From NCBI GenBank assembly GCA_014904845.1, contig MU119427.1, forward strand, positions 1 to 64,000: a DNA stretch of 64,000 bases, given 5' to 3'. The stretch is from Acephala macrosclerotiorum. Its lineage: Eukaryota; Ascomycota; Leotiomycetes; Helotiales; Mollisiaceae. Positions 21,171 through 33,260 of this stretch are shown piece after piece. How positions within the stretch are numbered: position 1 is the first letter of the stretch; each line of letters opens with the position of its first letter. The notes beneath the pieces are model-generated. The model searched no databases and was not told the DNA's origin. It saw nothing but the letters and a program-made list of their open reading frames with translations. The translations under genes were made by a program, and so were the position numbers.

Positions 21171-21960
21171 GATGCTCTTAGGATCTTGACCTTTGAGGAT
21201 GAGACTGGAGGGGCTTAAATACCACATATCTTGAGCTCAAAGGGCGTTTCAGGAGTCAAAATAAACCTGATTGTGACTTCTGTATTGCTCTAGAAACTGA
21301 TAATTCACCAAAGAACTTTCTTTTGGTGCGTTAGAATCTCTAGAAATACAAAGTTACATGAAGAAATCACCTCTTTTCGAACCATAGCCACGTTGGCAGT
21401 GTTGCAACCCTTCATCAAATGCAACAAATAGTCTTCCTGTCGGCCTGACCAATTTCCTGCCAACCTTTAACAATTCTTTGCTCACATGAAGTGTAGTGTA
21501 GGAAGAAGAATCTGAGGAAGGAACGATACTGCTCCGGATGCAGTCCCGAACGATGCGAAAAATGCTCTGATAGTGACGAAGATGGAAGCTACTATCCGCT
21601 ATCTTGGGAAATGGGTTGGATGCTGAGAATAGCAAACTCATAAGCAATATTTGCGCATCACCTTCAAGGACCAAGGCGGAATAGCAAGAAGCTTTTCGTT
21701 CGTCTTAGATCACGTGAATCACTGACATGATCGGTATTGCATATGTGTTTGATTTGTACTCATGGGCCACTCGAATAGTGATTCATATTTAGAAGCTTGA
21801 AGATCAAGATCCCAGTCATAACTGTACAATTCAATACAATGCCAGGACTCTTAAGTTGTAAAAAAACAAGCACTTGCCTCCTCAAATCCAAAAGAACACA
21901 CACCACCACCAGCATATTTAACACCAAAGAGGGATCATTTCAGAGTAATACAGCAACAGA
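21171..21960. other. Divergent intergenic region at the centre of the array
   Basis: The four minus-strand and four plus-strand array genes diverge from here. A minus-strand frame at 21354-21674 lacks the family motifs and is not convincing. The stretch probably holds promoters. Confidence 0.5.
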
Positions 21961-22315
21961 ATGTCGATTCCTTCCAATAACAACACCGATATCATGCGAG
22001 AAGATACTTCTTCCTCCAACGGCAACGAACGCCGATACTGGCTCTGCCACCACCCACCACAAAACGCCATCAATTCTTCTCCCGTACATTCCCCATCCCC
22101 TTTGCACTTTCCCAATACCCATTCACAAAGTATTTCTACTAAGTTATTGATACACGCAGTGCCTCAAGCGCAATAAGTGGTCAGAAGTCAAATGCGCTCG
22201 CTGCCTACACAATCGATGCGACGAATGCTTCGACAGCAAGAAGATGGGTATTCCCCTCAATGATATGACGGCAGATCTGGAGTGGGCAGGACCTTGGAGG
22301 ACGTTGCCTATTTGA
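21961..22315 (+). CDS. Small cysteine-rich putative zinc-binding protein (array member 5)
   Basis: Exons 21961-22083 and 22160-22315 encode 92 residues. Exon 1 ends RRYWLCHHPPQNAINSSP at a GTACAT donor. Exon 2 begins CLKRNKWSEVKCARC and LHNRCDECFDSKKM, and ends WAGPWRTLPI. Here the second Cys of the W-x-C-C motif is His, so a C/H ligand swap is compatible with metal binding. The intron is 76 nt and phase 0, at the same place as in the other members. Function unknown. Confidence 0.82.
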
Positions 22316-22727
22316 GGGAGGGGAACGGGATCTGTGATTGAGGAGGGATTTGGAGATGGGAGGTTGAGATTTTTGGCACTTGCCAGCGGCTGAGTAGTAA
22401 TGTAATTGTAGGGCGATGTTTCAGTTCAAGAAGAAAGCGTAGTGGAGGTTGGATGCGGTGTTAATTGATTGAGTGGTCTAGCAGGTAGCAAGCTACTTAG
22501 CAATGAGCCCTTATGAGCACATTTCTAATCACGAGGTCGTCTTGAAGCAATGGCATATAAAGATGAGCATTTCTTCTACCACCTCCCTGTATAAGCAAAC
22601 ATCCATTGTTTACAACAGCTCGATGTTAACAAGACGATGTCAGATTGCACCATGAATAATCTACCCCTCCCTCTACCTCTCCACCAGCCGAAACTCTCAC
22701 TTATTCTTCTGCTACCATCTCGATAAG

Positions 22728-22949
22728 TCGATCCTGGCTCTGCCATCTCCCACCTCAAAATGCTATAAAAAACTCTTTTATAACTATTTTCCCATCTTTC
22801 AAGATGTCGAGGTCACTAATTAACGTCGATAGTGTCCCAAGGGCAACCCTGGGACTTAAACTACATGCGCACGCTGTCAACACGAGCACTGCATCGATTG
22901 TCTTGAGCTTGATATTGAAAGCGAAAGTTTTAAATTGATCGTAGCATGA
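22728..22949 (+). pseudogene. Cysteine-rich array member 6, decayed
   Basis: SWLCHLPPQNAI is nearly the same as the motif of array member 5 (YWLCHHPPQNAI). The donor site after it is lost. A GATAG acceptor precedes an exon-2-like stretch CPKGNPGT, an in-frame TAA, then TCARCQHEHCIDCLEL, ending at 22947-22949. There is no start codon in frame. It is a tandem duplicate of member 5. Confidence 0.7.
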
Positions 22950-23325
22950 ATACACCACGTTGTATAGAGTTGGTGGGGCTATCATAGCTTCAGGACGTCT
23001 CGCCACTCGGCGATCCGCCCCTGACAAGCTTTACCATGCCAACCTGGAATCTGTCAAATTGATTGAGAGCGCAGCGCTCATTCGATGAGGACGATGTTTC
23101 AGGTCAGCTTACGGAAGATACGTGATGACAATGAGCGCGGGGAATATCCTTTGGAACCCCGAAAATCACACTAACTTTTAGGATCAGCGACACAGTAAGA
23201 TCTAGAAGCTAGCGGCCACTCCTTGGCTCTCAATCTTTCTGAACCTCCCTTCCTCTTGCAAAATTTCCATCTAATTCCAAAAGCCAAATGTAGAGGGATT
23301 TGAGGTCACCCCAAAAAATATAAAG

Positions 23326-23711
23326 ATGGCGGAACAAAATCCGAGAAACTATTTACGACGAGCGTTGAGCTCTTTCTCGTTCCGTCGAACGAATACGAAT
23401 GCGAATACCACCACCAACAACACCAGTCCAAACATCTCGCGATCTTCCAGCAGAGCAACACCATCTTCCTCTTCAGAACCGAGGAATTACTGGGTATGCT
23501 GCGTCCAACATGGCACAACTTCTTCTGGCGGAATAGTAAGTTTCCTTACTGTAACTGTTCTATTTGCGATTCAAAAGGAGAAGAGATGCTGACATGTTGG
23601 CAACAGTGCGGGAAGAGAAACTATCTTGAAGACGGGACATGCCAGCGCTGCTCGCATAGCAGTTGTGAGGGATGCCAGATTACTTGGGCCTGGGGGACCG
23701 GAATTTGGTAA
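23326..23711 (+). CDS. Small cysteine-rich putative zinc-binding protein (array member 7)
   Basis: Exons 23326-23535 and 23607-23711 encode 104 residues. A Ser/Thr/Asn-rich N-terminus (about 52 residues) precedes NYWVCCVQHGTTSSGGI. The intron has GTAAGT, branch GCTGAC and CAACAG. Exon 2 is CGKRNYLEDGTCQRC, SHSSCEGCQITWAWGTGIW. It is closest to member 8 (both CGKRN...). Function unknown. Confidence 0.82.
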
Positions 23712-24053
23712 CAAAGAAAATAGGAAGGGCGAAGAAGGCAGTTGGTGCGAATGAAGCTGAGTTGACAGACAAGCAGGAGGGAGGAGGAGGAGTTTGGGAG
23801 TATTGGGCTGGGATTTGGACCACCAACAATTATAACTATGGTCATGATTTAAGAAATCATCATAGTACGCTCCCTCCAATCTGTGTGATTGTGTGGGTGA
23901 AAATGAACGTGAATCACAATATTCCCCAACAATCACAAAGCATCAAGTAACACAAAAGCATCTCGAAACCGCCCCAAACATCCACCCATTCTTCCATACT
24001 AAAATCAACTTCAAACATACCCCCCACAGCATCTCACTTCCATTATTCAAGAA

Positions 24054-24507
24054 ATGCCAGAACCAGAACTAACGGAATTCTGGATATGCTGCGAACCCGG
24101 CGATGGCATAACTTCCCACTCCGATCTCCCGGTGCGCTTCTTCCCCGCTTTCTCATCTCCCCTATTATATTTCAAGTCACTAACAAAAAACACAGTGCGG
24201 CAAGCGAAATTCCCTCCAAGAATCAACGTGTAAAAGATGCGGGAACTGGATTTGTGATTCCTGTCAACTCGTCCGAAAGCAAGAAGAGAAGGAGCAGATA
24301 AAAATGATACCGAAAGTACAAATGCAGGTGAGATCGGGTGAAGGACAGAATAAGGCGCAACAGGTACGGAGGAAGCCGGTCCCGCGAGGTAGGCTACCTG
24401 TGATTGTCGAGAAGCCAAAAGCAAAGCTCCAGGTTGCTGGGGACATTGGGAACACTACTGGTGCTGGCGCCAAGGTTTACGCATCCAAATTCCACGAAGA
24501 GTTATGA
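24054..24507 (+). CDS. Cysteine-rich putative zinc-binding protein with basic tail (array member 8)
   Basis: Exons 24054-24131 and 24196-24507 encode 129 residues. The N-terminus is very short: FWICCEPGDGITSHSDLP starts at residue 9. The intron has donor GTGCGC, branch CACTAAC and acceptor ACACAG. Exon 2 has CGKRNSLQESTCKRC and GNWICDSC, then a basic, low-complexity tail of about 75 residues (RRKPVPRGR). The basic tail is unique in the array and could bind nucleic acid or be disordered (inference). Confidence 0.82.
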
Positions 24508-24856
24508 ACGAGACGAAAAGGAAGGGGGACGAGTTGCAGTGGAATTAATTGTACCATAAGATGAATTAGTGCCACCGGTTTTGTTCGAATCGACGAAATT
24601 TGAATGTCCCTGGTACGAAGGGACATTGAAACCCCCAAATCGCTCATATAATATCCATCGTAGAAAAAACGCCGTTGGCAATGCCGCCCTCCCTAGAATA
24701 TACCGCTCGAGAATGTCCATAAACGCCATGAATATCCACCCATTTTCCATTCCGCCCCACCCTCTGTATTTTCCGACCCATCCATCCATGCTTTTCCTCC
24801 GGGTATCATAAGTCTCCATCTTTCCGCCACATCCATTCTGTTCCTCCATCAATCTC

Positions 24857-25798
24857 TCATTCCAGTCGGGTCATCAAGCTCTTCCGAACCTTACTGTTGA
24901 CCACTCCTCCCACTCCGAAAGCCGGAACAATCCTACACATCCTCGCGGCAGCAGAAACCCCCCAATTCTTCCTCACAATCGCCCACCTATCTCGCCAATC
25001 CACCTTCCCACCCCTGTTATAAAGATCCAACCCCAACAAATGCAACGGCGTACTCACAACCTGCACCCCTGCCGGCGCCAAAAACTGCGCAACCGTCTGC
25101 CCACTAATGACCCTCTGTACCTCCTCCCCAATCTCCCTCTGCAGAACCGGACCTAGCAGCGGTGGAACATTAAAGCTCGCAAAGATGGTCAAACAATCCC
25201 TTATGGTGAATAGCAAGTACGACGGCCCGGGAACCAATCTCGGAGGTCCCCCTGTGCCAAACATGCGCGCGAAGGCTTGGTCTTTAAATAAGCAGAGCCC
25301 TACATTAGCAGTGGAGCTTGCGGCGAATTTGGAGGTGCCGGAGGTTATGTGGGAGGCGGGTTTGTTTTGGGTGGTTGAGGTGAGGGTGTCGAGGGTGTTG
25401 GCTGTGAGGTATGTGCCGCCGTAGAGCATGCAGATGAGTGCGAAGGGTTTCGAGAAGACAATTGTGTGGGGTCGGAGGAGGAGAGAAGTCAATGAGCTTT
25501 TGAGGGAGGATTTGAGTGTTGCTTGGCCGGAGGCATTTTGCATGACACCTCTGCGGGGAATTTTTAGTGGGGTTAAAATCGAGGGGTAGAAAACTTACTT
25601 GTCGATGACGGTGATGATGGGAGCGACGAGAGTAGCTGCGCAGAAGCCAGAGACAAAATCAGAGACCATTCGCAGGCCTAGGTTCTTTGTGTTCCATGCG
25701 TGAGGTTCCTCCGATGGTGCTTGGGCGACTTTTTGGATTGGAGCGTCGGTTTCAACCTCTTGCACTGGCAACTTTAGTCCGGGAATTTTCGGAGCCAT
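24857..25798 (-). CDS. C365.16-like fungal membrane protein
   Basis: Two exons, 25798-25599 and 25550-24857, joined by a 48-nt intron, give 297 residues. The protein has LRMVSDFVSGFCAATLVAPI, KPFALICMLYGGTYLTANT and PSYLLFTIRDCLTIFASF, several hydrophobic segments that resemble the fungal family of S. pombe C365.16-like proteins, which recall mitochondrial carriers without their signature repeats. This looks like an intact conserved gene. The family name is from memory of its motifs and should be checked. Confidence 0.85.
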
Positions 25799-27302
25799 TG
25801 CTGTCTCATAGACTTTATATCAGTCATAAACTAGTATAGAGGTCTGCGGACCAGGTTTGAGGAGCCGCAGAGATTTTGAAGACTCTGCGGGTCAATTGAT
25901 GTTGTACTGTGCCTGTAAGCACAGGACCCACCGATCTCGCACTTCAGTCGTTATCGCGAAAAGAATCTCTTATCGGCCCCACGTGATGCGTAGGCCAGTC
26001 GCCAGCGTACAAGTTCGAGGAGGACATTTGGGCTGGAGTAATTGAAGTCATGTCGATGATTGTTCGTGCAACAATGAAGACGTTTGCAGTGAGTTGAATC
26101 TCAGAAGGTTGCAAGAAAGGAAAAAGAAAGTCGTACGATTTCTGTCCTGACGAAGCACTGGGCCCACTTTCCGCCACTGATTCAGAGGAGATGCTTGCAT
26201 TATCACGGAACGCATAATTCTGAACACAGATGATGCTGTCGCAGTGGGCGAGTTGGAAAGAAGAATTGCGAAAACTTAAACAATTACTTTCATCAATTAT
26301 ACAGGATGAGTAAATGCAACCTAACCAAGCTGGCAAATCAGCTAGGCCCCTAGATCTTTCGACAGCATTCCTGTCGAGAAAGTTATCCGAATTGACGTAT
26401 GTTCCCTTTTTCGAGCTCGAAAGAAGAGCTACTTGTCGCTGTGCCTCTTGATATAAGCATTCGACAGGCTGTACAGAGTATGAGTGGTCTTTTGCTCTTC
26501 CTTACAACTGCATTTGACAGCAGGCCCCGAGATGGTACTTCGAAGTGCTGCTCAGGTAGTCAGACTTGGTCAACCTGAGACTGAACATCCTGATCTTGCG
26601 TCCAGAGAAGCAAGACCCAAAAGAACGAGATCCATAAAAAGTGCCATGTAACCGTAAGTGAGTAGCGGCGGATCAAGCCGTGGAGTTGCGAGCGAGACCG
26701 ACCTCGGAAGGCCAAGCGTACGAGTACTACTTGAATTCAACACGTGAGCCTGCTAACCTGATGGAGGTTACCTATGATGTGAACCTTGAAGGATTTGCAA
26801 AGTGTCAACGACTTCCGACGACATGCAAACCATACCGGAGACTACTATCACCTGCATGAACCCCAGTGAGTCAGAAATCCTCCATTTTCCTGGTCGAGAA
26901 TCAAACTGTCGAGCAGAGCTCCGACTCGAGCCCACAGTCGCTCCTGACTCGCCCAACCCCATCGAGTTCCAGCTTCAACAGTCAGCGGCCAGCGCGTCTC
27001 CCGCCTTCAAAGCACAAAGCCGGGGGCGGCCAGCACCCGTGTTCGGGGACATGGACAATGCAAAGCCTTGCCTTGACATGCCTTGACATGCCTTGACGAA
27101 CAAGGTCATCAAGCCCATGGTATAGCGTGGTGCAGTATTGTCGCTCAGATCCAGCAAGGCTTCGAATCCCTGCGCATAGAAGCAGCCAACTGTCCCAACT
27201 GGCAACGTTTCACAGGTCATAATTTTTTGCACCATCCTAGTCGAACAAGCCCCCCAAGTCAAGCAACACAAAAGCCTCTGGCTTTCCACCATTTCGACGT
27301 TC
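25799..27302. other. Gene-free region before the satellite
   Basis: Short frames only; a minus-strand frame at 25944-26336 has no family features. A small run of CATGCCTTGA repeats occurs at about 27066-27098. Confidence 0.45.
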
Positions 27303-30300
27303 TGTTGCACATCGGATCTTCCCTGCAAGTGGTGTCTCCAATGTTTTCCTTGTCAAAGTTTCGGCCACGCCGTGGGTATGGGGTTTGAGCAAGGCTCCAT
27401 CCCGACATCGTCCTCAGTCAAGCTTGATTGCTTGTCTTTATTCGATAAATTTCATTTCTGTTGCGTATCTGAGGTCCCCTGTCACAGTTTTAGATCCCGC
27501 CTTTACGTCTTTGGCGTTGCGACAACCGTGGTTGAATATTGAGCGGGGCATTCTCTCTTCCCAATCGGGCGCAAAGGCAAGGACCTTGCGTACCACTATT
27601 GACTACCAACTCTTTTTGCTGCACATCGGAGAACCCTGGTACTGCTCGCCGTTGCGGAGGAAGCTGACCGAATTGGAAAACTTCGGAGGCCTTTGGTGTT
27701 ATGTCCTGCACTTTTCCAGTCTGAGAACCTTCACAGTCCTCTTTCATCGACGGCGACAGCGAAACCGAGGCTCATTCAGACAGCTATGCTAGCTCATCCT
27801 GGCCGGGCACCTGTGCGAGAAGGGACGTACGATCTATCGAATTCTCGAGCCGGTCCCTGCTCTCAGCGTATGTCGGACGACCTGTCGTCCTAATGTGGAC
27901 TACGAGAGTCTGTATGTCGCGCATCGCAGCGCGCCCCTGTTCTCTCCCTAGATCTCAGATGCGGGTATTGATCCCGAGTTTAGTTCCTCTCGTTGAATGA
28001 AGTGTAGCCTTTCTCGTCGTTGTGGGCTTCGATGCTCGAGGGGACGAGAGACCTTCGAACTTGCCACTTTGTCCAGAACAAGTCCGACTGGATTCAATGG
28101 AATATCGATCGTACCGATGAGGAGGAAGTTTGCCGTATCTCCATATGCTTCGCCGCCTCCGTTCAGATCTGAGAAGAGCCCAGTCTGCTTTGAGGTCTAC
28201 CTACTCGACAATTAACTGCTGCGCATCGCAGAGCCCCTGCAATCTCCTAGCCTTCCAAGGGCGTCAATCCTATCTTCGACTTCATGACATTGCTTGGGAC
28301 CGCTTCGCCGGGGTTCGTGACTTCGACGATGTCCGCCTAGTGATATTAGAGCGCCGCCTCTGCGGACTGCGATAATTACCAACCAACGGTATACACAGGC
28401 GTGAATAGGCCATTATCTGGTTGGATATTTTGCAGAACTTCTTTATCAACATTTGTCGAATTCCGGACGAACTATGGCGAGGTTGGAGGAGTGTTGGGTC
28501 TTCGACCGCGGCGGAAAACTGTATCGAGGAAGCCTCAAGACAGTGAGGAAAGAGCACCAGATAGCCCGCGGCTTCCTTCAGGAAATACAACCAACGCATA
28601 GCCGTCCACAAGGTCGAATCGTCATCACTGGCACATACCACAATGGAAGCCGAAACTTGGTGATGAGTCTGCAGACTTCAGTTTCATCGAATCTTATGAG
28701 TAGAGGCTTTGGGGGGGCATCAAAGGCACCACCATCTGGATCCGACTCTTGAATATACCGGTTTCGCTACTTCCGTTTAGTGCTAGACTGCACACCCGCC
28801 AGGAATGGTTTTGTGGTCAAGGAAAATCAGACCCAACTCTGCCAGATCCTCGTCCATACCATTCCAGGTTCTGCCACGAGGTATTTTCTGCTGCACATCG
28901 CGATTTCAATGTTCAGCCGTTCAAGCGCTCTCTCGATCTCGAGCATGTCTTTCTCATCATCGGTTTTCTATGGTGTACTGGCTTCTACGTTACCACGATT
29001 CTGTCTACGCGGTCCCGACAAGCTCACCACACCCTACGTACCTTCCATATACCGACCAGATTTCAATGCTTGTTGCACATCTACACAAAGATCTTCTCCC
29101 ATCACCCGATCTTGAGATCTTCAGTGCTTATTACTGGAATATCTTCTACTTAGAGAGGGCTTCCATATTTGACCCGAGAAAGCTTCACGGTCAAGGAGGA
29201 AAGAGCATACTAGCACCCTCGCACCTGCCTATGGTATGCGGGGAATTAGACCACCGTCGTCGAGTACTTCTCGCGTTGAAGACTGTGGGACATAGGGATA
29301 TCTCACTGGGGACGGTGCTGGCTTAGCCGTACCATACCAAATTCTACCAATGAGCATCTCCACTGCACATCGCAAAATCAATTCTGCCGTTCTGCCGATC
29401 TCGAGCAATATTGATGGTAGTTCTTATCTCTACGATACCACGGTTCTGTGTGCAAGAACAGGTCTAGCTCAGAACAGCCTCCGAACCTTCCCGCTACCTA
29501 CCAAGTTGCAATCTTTGCTGCACATCGCCATGGAGATATTCTCCCTTTTACCCGATCTCGAGGTCGTTCCCATTCACTAAGAGCTACTCTGAATGTCCTC
29601 GCTTGAGAAGGTCCCCATACTGTATGGTTTCATCGGGATTGCTACCCGCAAAGCTTCGCAGAGGAAAGAACCCCAGGGTCAGCTTCGCACCCTCCTACTA
29701 CATTCAAGCATCCGAATGTCATCTTTGAACTTCTTCGTCCCCTCGGATAGCATACATAGAGGGATGTCTCACTAGGGGACGATGATAGTGAGGTACCAGC
29801 AGGCTTTTTGGCGCTCAAGCAGCCATACCATACCATATTCTACCAACACAGCATCCATCTGTTGCACATCGCGAATCGATTTTTCCATTTTGCCTATGTC
29901 GAATCCCGCCCTTCACAAACGGCCTCACAGACTATTCTTCATTCGAGGAGGCCTAGTTGCGGTTGTGTGGGACCAATACCAGTCTTCCACTCTATCATAC
30001 CAGCAATAGCATTAAGGCTCTGGTTAATACTTATATGTGTAGGGTGTGGTGAGCTAGGCTTGGTCCTGCTGACAATGCCTTGCTTGGCATCGTGGGAACA
30101 AGTGCCTCCTGGAAACCCGACGATGGGAGGAAAAACTGCTTGAAATCGGGAGAATGGCTGAACGCCAGTTTCGCGATGCGCAACAAGGTATATATCCAAT
30201 TATTGTTGCACGTCTACATGGAGATCTTCTCCCTTTTATCCGATTTTGAGGACTATCGTTTGTAATCGGTTCCTTCGAGCATTCTGGCTGTATGTGGCCC

Positions 30301-31640
30301 TGTACCATTTCCCGGGCACTGGGAGCAAGCTTCACGAGCAAAAAGCAAAGAGTATGTCTAGCGCCTTCACGTCTTCCTGCTAGATTGGATGCCCAGAATG
30401 TCATCTCCGAAATCCGTCGTCGCCTCGCATACATGCCATAGAGGGACGGACGTCTCACTGAGAGCCCAGGATAGCGATTCACCGCCAGTTTCTTTGGGGA
30501 CTTTGAAGTCGCACTATACCAGATTTTGCTCTACCGAAGAAGATTTCTGTTGCACATCGTGATATCGATGCTCAGCCGTTTCACCGATCTCGATCGTCCC
30601 CTTTCCCATTATCATCTCGTTGGAGGAACCTGTCTCTACGATACCGCGGTTTCGTGCACGGGAAAAAGACTAGCCTACTATGGTCTATTCCTTCGCACCG
30701 ACCATGTGTCAGCCAGGTTTCAATTCTTGTTGCACATCTACATGCCTTCTGCCTTTCATCTGATTTCTAGGTCTATTTCGGCCATGATGGGCTACTCTAA
30801 CTCTTGAGACTTTGAGGCAGCCGTCCCAAATTACAAGCCGGACTCCCCAATGAACTCCGGCGCTAAAGAGGAAAGAGCGTCTCTGGCACCGTGATACCTT
30901 CTAACGAGGGTTAAAATAATGTGGTCTGCGACTTAAGTCCCAATCGACTCGAAGATGGGAGAGTGTAGGACGCGGCGGGCCTTGATATTAATGCACTCAG
31001 GCATCCGTTGGAGCCGTGCGGCGGCACCACACCAAATTCTTCCAATACAGTAGCGTTTTTTGCACATCGCGAATCGATTCAACCATTTTGCCGATCCTCA
31101 GATTTCGCTCCTTCCCAATGATATGCTCGCTAGCTGCTCTTCTTTCGCTGGGGCCGGAACACTGTAGTATTTTGTGTGGGACCGATACTAGTCTTCTACT
31201 CTACGACTACCCAGTATGCCAGCAGTAGCAGTCAAAATTATATTCTATTGCGTCTCGCAACTTCGATCAGCACCGAACATTCCGATCTTGAGGTCTTGTA
31301 CGACTCCGACGATGTTATCATGATCCCGCGGTCCCAGATTCTACATTCGATAGGGACTGGCCCTCCACTCCTGCTCTGCACCCTACACTCTACACTCTAC
31401 CACCAAAACTTCCGTTTTGCTGCAAGTCTACAATTCAACTATGTTGCCGATGCAGAGAGATCCTGCCTCTACTAAGGTTTTACTCTGAGATGTTCGCCTG
31501 CTTGGTTGGGGCTATGATATTTTCATTTCGTGGATGGGAACAGGACTGGCTGCTCACCCACCTATCTCGATTGTATGCAAGCGCAAAGAAAGAGGCCTTG
31601 CTCGCAAAGAGCATTTTGATGCACGTCGTAGATTCATTCT
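27303..31640 (+). repeat. Degenerate satellite with TGTTGCACATCGC core
   Basis: The core occurs at about 27303, 27616, 28217, 28888, 29361, 29513, 29860, 30549 and 31056 (form ...GCACATCGC). A sister form, ...GCACATCTAC or GCACGTCTAC, occurs at about 29071, 30204 and 30727. Spacing between like cores is about 450-690 bp. Longer segments repeat too: TCTCTACGATACCRCGG (29426, 30631), and TCTCACTRGGGACGRTG (29301, 29767) with a weaker copy near 30451. All frames here are short with no family resemblance. It is a tandem, diverged repeat of unknown origin. Confidence 0.65.
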
Positions 31641-32699
31641 CGCCAATTCCTTCCGATTTCAGACAGATTTTTCTACGGTCTTTCCTAAGCGAAAAGAGTC
31701 GGTATCGCGACCGATCATTTTCGAATATGATCTCACCTTCAACGCACACAACCGATCCCGAGCCCGCATTTCTTTCTCTACGGCCTTAACTACGAAAATC
31801 TGGTCGGCGGTTCTTTTCTTGCACGCCTTTAGACGAATGGGACGATACTCTCAAAGCTCGATGACTCTTTAGTCTTTCCGTCGATTGTAGAGAGGAACAT
31901 TATTGGCTCACTCGAGGACTAGATTCGCCCATGCCCGTCTCCAATTCTGGTCACCCTAACGTCACTACCACCATCGAGTCCTCGAACGACAAGAAGCTCG
32001 GTTTGCTGCATATCGCATGCCCCCTGTCACTTTCACTAGCCACTTGCTAGTCTTCAGCTCAACCTAGGATAATTCGCATACTTCGCGCTAGTTGAGCCTT
32101 ACAGTGCCAAGCGGAGCTGAACCGCGCCCATGATGCATCCTTCCAAGATTATTATACCCCGACCTTACTCGAATTGAGTTGCGGGAAGCTGGTTTGATGC
32201 ACTTCGCACAACCCCTGTACATGCTCCGGTCTTGTTAGTCGTGGAGTTACTGGTGGGCCAAGTTCGCATGGCCTGCTTGCGAATTTGATAGAAGCGCGCG
32301 CACGTATGAATTCGCGACCGGTATCTTGGACCACAATCTTGAAGATGGCGGGTCTCATCTCGGAGATCATGGGCGGAAGGCAGGGTTCGTCCTCTGAACG
32401 GCTAAAGATCCGTCCCCATATCTCCCTCGGTCGCTACGATGACCATCCTACCTACTTCAATTTCGACGATGACAGCGACGGAGGCATACCCACTGAACAC
32501 CGGTGCTTGCACCGGAGTCTTTCCGTCACCATCAGGCGATCCGCCTTCTCGGAATGCCATCGTCGCTGTGGTAGTGCATCAGAGGGTGTCGGGGGGATCT
32601 ATGACATACCCTTCGAGGACGTTCTCCACCAGAAGACATAACACCAGGAGGCAACAAGCAACGTACTAGTAAAGTCCAAAGCTTATTTCATGCTAGGGA
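31641..32699. other. Gene-free region with weak satellite copies
   Basis: No gene is seen. Weak copies of the core occur near 32001 and 32192. Confidence 0.4.
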
Positions 32700-33260
32700 G
32701 CCTGGGAGCGGGAGTCGATGGGCAACAAACCACTTCTCGAGCTTCTCTGAAAGACGGCCGTGGGCAGTTGCTCGATGCTAAAACCTTTGGCAGCGGGAGT
32801 CGACGTGCGACATGCCAAACACAGCGACATTTCATCCCATGCTAGGGGGCTTGGCAGCGGGAGTCGATATGCAAAATACCACATGGGAGGAAAAGTCGCA
32901 ACGGTCCGCGCTAGGCTGCTCCAATCTCGACTGCTCGTAGTCAAGTGCACCACAAACCTCCTCTTACCCTTTCACTTTCTTCCTTCTATTACATTACTAA
33001 GCTGAGCTACATGACTCGGAAGCGCAGATAACAAAGATTTGACAGCAGATACCATGTTCCCCGCACCAAGTTAAGGCAGCACTTGTGTCACGCTCCATTG
33101 CCTTGTAGCGGAAGCCATTGACCTTCGCGGATGCTCATCAATACCGTTTGGTTTGACAGCGGGAGTCGATCTGCAACATACCAAATTTTATCAGGGGAGG
33201 TGGGGTTCAAAGTTCTTGCTAAGGACTTTGACAGCGGGAAGGATGTGCAGCATCCCCACT
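32700..33260 (-). repeat. GGCAGCGGGAGTCGATRTGC repeats, opposite-strand form of the satellite core
   Basis: Five copies of a block like TTGGCAGCGGGAGTCGAT followed by GTGCAACATACC lie near 32700, 32790, 32850, 33155 and 33230. Their reverse complement contains the TGTTGCACATCGA core of the array upstream, so the motif reverses orientation here. A plus-orientation core reappears at 33483. Confidence 0.6.

Noticed and set aside
28749..29326. Several 100-170 residue plus-strand frames
   Set aside because: They fall within the diverged satellite, overlap each other in different frames and are not conserved between repeat units.
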